64,000 bases of DNA from Heterocephalus glaber (lineage: Eukaryota; Chordata; Mammalia; Rodentia; Bathyergidae): positions 18,838,609-18,902,608 of the forward strand of contig NW_004624751.1 of assembly GCF_000247695.1 (NCBI RefSeq), read 5' to 3'. Numbering within the stretch: the first letter of the stretch is position 1; each line of letters begins with the position of its first letter. Under the pieces are notes generated by a model that saw nothing but the letters and a program-made list of their open reading frames with translations, made no database searches and was not told the DNA's origin. Of the stretch, positions 58,441 through 64,000 are shown piece by piece. Position numbers and translations under genes: made by a program.

Positions 58441-59688
58441 CATCTATACCAGAAAATCGGTTGGTTTTCTATTCATATTACCTATTTTCTACACATCTTT
58501 GGTATAGCCTGAACAGAACTCTCATAGATATAAAATATTTTTTATTATATTCCAAGAAAACATTATGTGCGACCTCAATATCTCTCTTTTATCCTTTGAT
58601 AAACACAGCTCTCAATATTTGAAAACTCATAATTTAAAATAATGAGAAAATAGCTATTTACTTATTATTCATCAGACTTATAATTAGCTGTTCCTATGTT
58701 AAATGCCAGAAGGATAATTCGTATAATTTCTGATGCTTTGGAATGTCATGTAGCAGTAACATCATTTCTCATAAAGAATGATCGAATACTGTGTTGCAAT
58801 ATAAGACTATTCATTTTAATGAAGAAAAGTATAGTCTTTTCAGTTTTATGAAAAATAAATATGTTATTACAAAATTTAGAATTAGAACAATAAAACAATT
58901 TAAATATGCTATAGCAGCTGTTTTTCAAATATTCAGCTGAAGTTGATGTCTTCTGAGGGATTAGTATTCTCTTTCACAGAGTTTGATCTGAGTTCATTAT
59001 TTTCTTTTCTGGCAGCACAATGTACTATTTGTATTATGCTAAATTATTTTCTTTCACTTTAAAATTATTCTACATGCTTTTAGTGTGTTTAGTCTTTTCA
59101 GAGCTTTGCAGAACAGACTTAGAATCTAAGATGGAGACTGAAGGAGACTACAGCAATTCCCCTTTAGGGCTTTCACTTTGACTAAAGAAGAGAGGTTGAA
59201 TTTATCAGCTGGAAACAGTCTTTGGCTTCAAGCAAATAGACCAGTTCATTTACTACACTTAAAGAGACTTACTGGGCAGTGCAGCCTCACTGTGAGGAAA
59301 CCACTACCACAGCACAATGCAAGTCTTTAATTCCAGTTGAAGTGGTTTTCATCTTAACTGGGACCTGAGGTTAGGATGGCTGAGTGCCAAACAACATGGA
59401 AGAAAAGAAGAGGCCAGCATAACTGATGATTTATGCAAACCTGACCTTTGCAAATTATTCTGCAGTTTAAAAAGCCAGAATCTTTCTACTTACCACACAT
59501 TTTCATTGCAGTAAATGGAAAGAACTCCTTTGGGATTGTACTCATTTTTGGTACATTTTTAAATCACTACATATTTTTAAACAGAATGTAGGAACAATAT
59601 GGGAATAGATAATATGTTCACTTTTCTGCAAATTCAGTCAATTTTCTTTAAAATATAATTGAGAGGAAGGAAAATAATTATAAGGGTT
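58441..59688. other. No gene seen; unassigned
   Basis: No recognised repeat, RNA gene or frame. Confidence 0.5.
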
Positions 59689-59772
59689 TAAGAGATGAGA
59701 GAGAGACAGAAAGAGATACAGAGACAGAGACAAAGAGATAGAGAGACAGAGAGACAGAGACAGAGAATGAGG
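59689..59772 (+). repeat. GA/GACA-rich microsatellite
   Basis: Imperfect (GAGACA)n and (GA)n array of about 84 bp. Confidence 0.95.
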
Positions 59773-60139
59773 GAATTTTTTTTAAAAAAAGAAGAGGGTA
59801 CGGAAGGAAGAGAATAAAGCAAAAATATTAGCTTACAATTGTTCTTAAGAGGATATATGCTAAATAACAGAATCCTGCTATTCTAAATATGTAATATCGA
59901 TCTTAATGAATAAAAAGGGAAAGTATATTGCTCTTTCTATGCAGAAAAGACATTTCTAAACCAAGAAACTGCCCATATATAAGTATATGATAGCCGAAAT
60001 AGGCACTGGGAATGCAGGTAGCAAAGCATGCTGTCACATCTGGCAGTGCTTTGAGGAGACAAACTCATGTTAGTGCCTCAACAAATATCTCAAGGTAATA
60101 TCTGGAACTAAATTAGATGAGAAAATGAGAATAACAATA

Positions 60140-60300
60140 CATTTTAGGTCAAGTTGTAGATTCTTCACTAACTTGAGATATAAGCATAGGCAAGTCAATT
60201 TGTTCTTCTTATTTTTAGATTCCTCATAGGTAAATTGAGAGAACTGAACTGGATAAATTCCAGAATATTTTGAAATTATTTTTGAGAGATTTTCATGATT
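60140..60300 (+). mobile_element. MIR SINE fragment
   Basis: 'cactaacttgagatataagc' then 'ataggcaagtcaatttgttc', 'agattcctcataggtaaatt' and 'gagagaactgaactggataa' matches MIR order. Confidence 0.6.
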
Positions 60301-61059
60301 TTCAAATTAGTTCACAATTCCTTTTTCTTAATAAGTAATAGCAACTTGTTTATTCATACTTCAATGATAGCAAATAATATTCTTTTATGCATGAACAGTT
60401 TTATCATCATCTGAGATATAAAAACATTCTAAAAAAAGTTCTGCTTAAAAGTTCTGTATCTAAATTCTAAACATGAATAAATAAATAGCATATTTGAGAG
60501 TTCACACCTAAATGACACATTCAGATATGCATTCTTTAATAATTACATTGAATCATTTCATTATTTCATGGAAAATGTAATTAAAGGTCCTTATGCCACA
60601 TTTTGTCTTATAAATATGAAAAGGAGTTAGCCAATATCTACTCAATAGTCACAGCCTTTCTGATCATATTTGTATGAGTTTGAATTTTAAAATTACTGTT
60701 AAAATTTTTAGACAGCTATGATCAGAAAATGTTATTTTCAGAAGTAAATTAGAAAATATCCATTGAAATTTCTCTATGAAACAGTATTGCAATTTCAAAC
60801 TTTCTCTTAAGGGAATTACTTTTGAAATGTTTATATTTCTTTTTTATCATTTCCAGTCTCTTGTTTTGTTTCTTTTTCTAGGTTTCAAAGGTTCTTTTTT
60901 GATATTTCCAATTATGATTGAAATTTGGCGTTTTTTCTATTTGTTCATTGCCACATTCTCAGTTCCTAGAAAAAATTACTTTCAATTTGAAAAGGACAAT
61001 TTTTTAGATATTGCCACTGTTAAATAACAACAGACAAATATTCATTTGAAAAGAAGCAA
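60301..61059. other. No gene seen; unassigned
   Basis: The F-rich frame at 60,776-61,027 has no recognised domain and is likely chance or a decayed L1 edge. Confidence 0.5.
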
Positions 61060-61462
61060 CCTGCAAAAACAAAATCAAGTGATCTTTAACAAAGGAGAAA
61101 AGGCAATAAATACAATGGAAAAAAAGACAGTCTTTTCAGCAAATAGTGCTATAACATTTGTATATCTACATTCAAAGAAAGACAAAAATTGTGGAACAGA
61201 CTGCATCATTCTCTAAATCAAAATGAATTATAAACATAAATGTAAAATGTGGCATAGAAAACCCCTAAAAGATAACCTAGAATAAAATCAAGATAACCTT
61301 GATATTGGTCATTTTTAGAAATAACTCCACAGGCACAATCTATGAAAAAACTTAGCGATAAGTTGAATTTCATTAAAGTAAAAACTTACTCTCTGTCGAT
61401 AAAAGTTTCAAGAAAAGGCAAAGACTAGCTACAGACTAGACGAGTTGCAAAAGACATATAAG
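61060..61462 (+). mobile_element. L1 ORF2 fragment
   Basis: 'gtgatctttaacaaaggaga', 'aatggaaaaaaagacagtct', 'tcagcaaatagtgctataac', 'aaagactagctacagactag' and 'gagttgcaaaagacatataa' follow ORF2 order on the plus strand. Confidence 0.8.
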
Positions 61463-61601
61463 ATTTTTCTTGATGATATTGTGAAGGGTATTGTTTCCCT
61501 AATTTTCCTCTTGGTGAGTTTATTATTGGTATACAGGAACACAATTGCTTTTTGAGTCTTGTCTTTGTATCCTGCTATGCAACCAAATTTGGATATTAGT
61601 T
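61463..61601 (-). mobile_element. L1 ORF2 fragment, RT region, opposite orientation
   Basis: 'cttggtgagtttattattgg', 'tatacaggaacacaattgct', 'gtctttgtatcctgctatgc' and 'aatttggatattagttct' are reverse-strand ORF2 RT landmarks. The ERV LTR begins where this L1 block breaks off. Confidence 0.75.
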
Positions 61602-61965
61602 CTGTAAGGTCAGACCACTGCACGATTGAGACCACCAAGGTAGGCAAAATCTAAGCAACATGCGATGAATGAGTTTATTGCCATCTGGGTACAGATGGGC
61701 CAAGGGCAAGAAGGCCATTGGCACTGAGAGGAAGTTGTGCTTAGTTGATATAAGGGAGTGTAGGTAGGGGAGGGGCACGGGTTGAGAGGGTAGACAAAGA
61801 GTCCCACAGATGATGGGCCTGGGGCTGGCTGATAAACAGGGTGGTGATAGGAGCAGCAGGGCAGCTGACCCCTATTGTTATCTCTGTGCTCCAGTGGGTG
61901 AGGGTAGTGGATCTGCTTAGGCGCGGGTTCCCTTTTGGTTGTGCAGGGTTCCAACTCTGGGGACA
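61602..61965 (-). mobile_element. Class I ERV 3' LTR
   Basis: Minus-strand LTR of about 364 bp. The low-coordinate end is near 'tgtaaggtcagaccactgca', and the polyadenylation signal (tttatt on plus) is at about 61,674. The high-coordinate end is near 'ccaactctggggaca' at 61,965. Beyond it the plus strand reads 'cccctccct', a polypurine tract in the sense direction, as expected just upstream of a 3' LTR. Pol remnants of the same orientation lie to the right. The paired 5' LTR is outside the window, so ends and TSD cannot be confirmed. Confidence 0.6.
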
Positions 61966-63261
61966 TGGTGCCCCTCCCTAATGTGTTATAAGAGAAAAAA
62001 AAAGGTAGGGGGTGGAGATTCTCATGACTTCTTCCAGTGTGACTGGAGACAGCATGGGCATCCCGTGGGGAGAGAGAGAGAGAAGAGAAAGGAGGGTAGG
62101 ACGGTTCAGTCTTAGAGAGAGGCAGTGGAGGTGTCAGGAGCGTGAAGACCTTCTAGCTCTTTTCAGAGGTCAGCTGGAGGCTCTTGTGGAAAAGCAGTGT
62201 ACAGGGCAGTCAGGAGTAGTTGCCTGGATGTCATGGATCAAATCTGTTCTTGAATAAAATCTGTTGGAAGATTGAGATTAGAGGCTCTAATGTGGGGAGA
62301 AGCCAGGACATCTAGACTGCTTGGAAAAGACTTCCTTAACCATTGATAGGACCACCTTTTGCCTGTTTTCCTTTTTTTCTTTTTCTTTTTCTTTTTTTTT
62401 TCGTACCAGAGATCGAACTCTGGTCTTTGTGCTTTCGAGGCAGGTGGTGGAACCATTGAGCTAAATCCCCAACTCTTCTTTTGCCTGTTTTCTGATCCTG
62501 GTGGCTTGATCCCAGGGGGCTGCTGAAGCTAAGATGGCAGTGAATATGAAGGCCAGGGGTACTCGGGTGAGTAGGAAGAGGAAATGACAGTATATGAGTT
62601 AGTGGAGTGGTGTCTAGGTGGGAGATGCGGAGAAGTTGAGAAAGAGGAAAAAGGAGAGTAGGTGTATTTTGTCTGAGGGGGAGTGGGTAAGGAGCCCATA
62701 GAGGACAATACCTCTAGCCAGTAGTAGAGCACCTCCAGTGAGTCGATCTGGGGATGGGGACTCCAGTGAGTGGTCTGAATCTGGTGAGTCATTTTGAGAG
62801 AAAGGAAAGGAGACATTCTCCCCAGGCAGAAGGGATTCCAGCAAATAAGCCTGAGGGGAGTGAGCAATAACAATGGTCTTTGGCTAAGGACAGATTGTGC
62901 CCCTTAGTTCAGCAGGGAATGAGCTAACTCCAAGGTTTTGTAATTGGGAACAGTAGAAGGGAGCAGCTGGGGTGCTACTGCAGGCCTTGGAGAGAGAAAG
63001 AAAAGGAAGACTAACTGGGTCAAAGGGTGTAGGGAGGAGGAAGGGAGGTGTATAAGGTCTTTTTGTTGATTACTGAACAGAAGGAGGGTGAGAAGGAAAG
63101 AAAACAGTTTGGTCTGTTCTGGGGAGAAGTTATACAGAATGTATAACTTAAGGTATACATTTAAGGTAGGATTTGAGGGTGGAAGTATGAAGGTGAGACC
63201 GTATAAGATTAAAGCAGACTGCATGAAGAAAATAAAATGACAAGACACAGAAACAAGGAAT
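61966..63261 (-). mobile_element. ERV internal region, unrecognisable part
   Basis: Lies between the pol remnant and the 3' LTR where RNase H, integrase and env should be. At about 1.3 kb (including a SINE) it is far too short for an intact set, and I can identify no domain. Open frames on both strands (for example 61,610-61,966 and 62,529-62,873 minus, 62,012-62,257 plus) have skewed composition and no recognised motif. Confidence 0.5.
62356..62492 (-). mobile_element. tRNA-derived SINE inserted in the ERV, perfect 15-bp TSD
   Basis: Body 62,402-62,475: 'cgtaccagagatcgaactct', 'tttcgaggcaggtggtggaa', 'ccattgagctaaatcccca'. A CTTTTT-rich tail occupies 62,371-62,401. The flanks cttttgcctgttttc at 62,356-62,370 and 62,478-62,492 are identical. 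The SINE therefore arrived after the ERV. Confidence 0.96.
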
Positions 63262-63680
63262 TTATATATCTTCTGGAATTGGGGTCAGTCTGATGGAAAT
63301 AGGAGAGAATGAGGGGTAGGGGAGTGACTTGTTGTTTAAGGGGTTTGGGTGGTCCCCCTGGGTTAGTTTATAAAGGGGTTTTGTGAGCATTGCAAAACCT
63401 AGAATCCAGAGATGGAAATAGCCAGATTCCCAATAAGTAGAGGAGCTGTTGTGCCATGGCTGGGTTGGGATCTGAGTAATTAAATGTATGTGGTCAGGGG
63501 GAATGACTAGGGGGATGTGGAGGGGCTGGTGATGTTTGGTGGCAGAGGGAGTGAGATGTCCCAAACTCCTGGGTTGAGGGAAGGAGAAGGTATAGGGTAG
63601 GAGAAAGGTGTAGTAGTAGGTGTGAGAATGGCAGAGATAGGGTGGGGAGCAGAGCCTGGAATAATAAGGCTGGCAGAGAG
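63262..63680 (-). pseudogene. ERV pol remnant: RT connection segment
   Basis: In the minus frame ending at 63,262, residues 117-139 (counted from 63,771) include GYFHLWILGFA and KPLYKLTQGD. This is the connection-subdomain signature of class I (gammaretrovirus-like) pol. It lies only about 265 bp after the protease end, whereas roughly 300 codons of RT normally intervene, and no Y-x-D-D polymerase motif is visible. The polymerase core is therefore deleted and the product non-functional. No RNase H or integrase follows. Confidence 0.7.
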
Positions 63681-63686
63681 CTTTGT

Positions 63687-64000
63687 TCAAATATCGCATC
63701 CAAGGAGTGGGATTGGACAGGTGGGGATGACTAGAAACAAATGAGTAAACATTTGGTTTCCCCACTGCCATAAGAGCAGAGGGGTCTTGAGATGCCTGAA
63801 CACAGTGCCTTCAATTTCCACAACAGTAATTGAGACTAAAGTTAGCTGTCCTGAGAATGAAGAGAGGATGAGATCAGTCACCACTGTATTGATCAGAAAT
63901 AAGACAGTCTTACCTTGCAGTGCAAGGTTTACCTGAAGTTTGGCAGCTGTGATGGTCCAAGGGGCATCTGAGACCACTGAGGCATGTCAGTCATCTGAGG
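63687..64000 (-). pseudogene. ERV protease remnant (class I, retropepsin-like)
   Basis: The minus frame 63,977-63,687 (96 residues in the window, continuing upstream past 64,000) ends CPIPLLGCDI, the conserved C-terminal retropepsin pattern of gammaretrovirus-like pol. At residues 29-33 the active-site region reads INTVV: the catalytic Asp position is Asn (residue 30) and the following Gly-Ala pair is replaced. It is catalytically dead. Gag would lie beyond 64,000. Confidence 0.72.

Noticed and set aside
61060..61601. Opposed L1 pieces as a twin-priming inversion
   Set aside because: The order (forward left, reverse right) is the opposite of what 5' inversion yields on either strand.
62012..62257. 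Plus-strand 81-residue Arg/Glu-rich frame
   Set aside because: Antisense to the ERV internal region and driven by a GAGAGA run.

Overview
This window is an AT-rich, gene-poor stretch of a mammalian nuclear genome, almost certainly a rodent. I found no intact protein-coding gene, no recognisable exon chain and no structural RNA gene. The longest open frames are shadows, assembly-gap artefacts or fragments of transposon proteins. The rodent call rests on three things: 7SL-derived B1 SINEs, one of them with the 29-bp internal duplication typical of rodent B1; a B1-ID composite SINE; and many copies of a tRNA-derived, ID-like SINE with a distinctive core (A box like tagctcagtggtt, then ctgcctgctgcgcaag, then B box gagttcgatcc). 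That SINE variant suggests a non-murid rodent lineage. Castor or a squirrel-related group is possible, but I cannot fix the species by eye.

Layout. 1-810: an L1 with an inverted 5' part. 2.8-8.4 kb: microsatellites, MaLR-type LTRs and a fold-back mariner-derived element. 8.9-12.9 kb: tRNA SINEs, an unassigned coding-like block and an ERVK-type LTR. 13-18 kb: mostly unassigned single-copy-looking sequence. 18-23.6 kb: SINE, MIR, MLT1, a long L2 fragment, B1 and a second fold-back mariner element. 26-29 kb: L1, MLT1, a full-length MaLR LTR with likely target-site duplication (TSD), and a SINE. 29,352-29,636: an assembly gap. 31.8-36.1 kb: old SINEs, a MaLR internal region with its LTR, and MLT1. 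36,240-36,445: a short hAT element. 38.9-39.8 kb: a SINE and an ERV1-like LTR. 41.8-46.4 kb: L1M fragments and a Tigger transposon broken by an ERVK LTR, a MaLR LTR and a third mariner fold-back. 46.4-54 kb: mostly unassigned, with a B1 and a SINE. 54.2-57.6 kb: a second L1 with inverted 5' part and L1 tails. 58.05-58.44 kb: a frameshifted coding-like block. 61.06-64.0 kb: opposed L1 pieces, then a deleted minus-strand class I endogenous retrovirus with an LTR, pol remnants and a SINE inserted into it.

Nothing here forms an operon or pathway. What can be read is an insertion history: ancient L2, MIR, mariner, hAT, Tigger and MaLR copies, overlaid by younger ERV LTRs, L1 and tRNA SINEs whose TSDs are still legible. 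Repeat names come from recalled family sequence patterns, not a database search, and most boundaries are approximate to within tens of bases.
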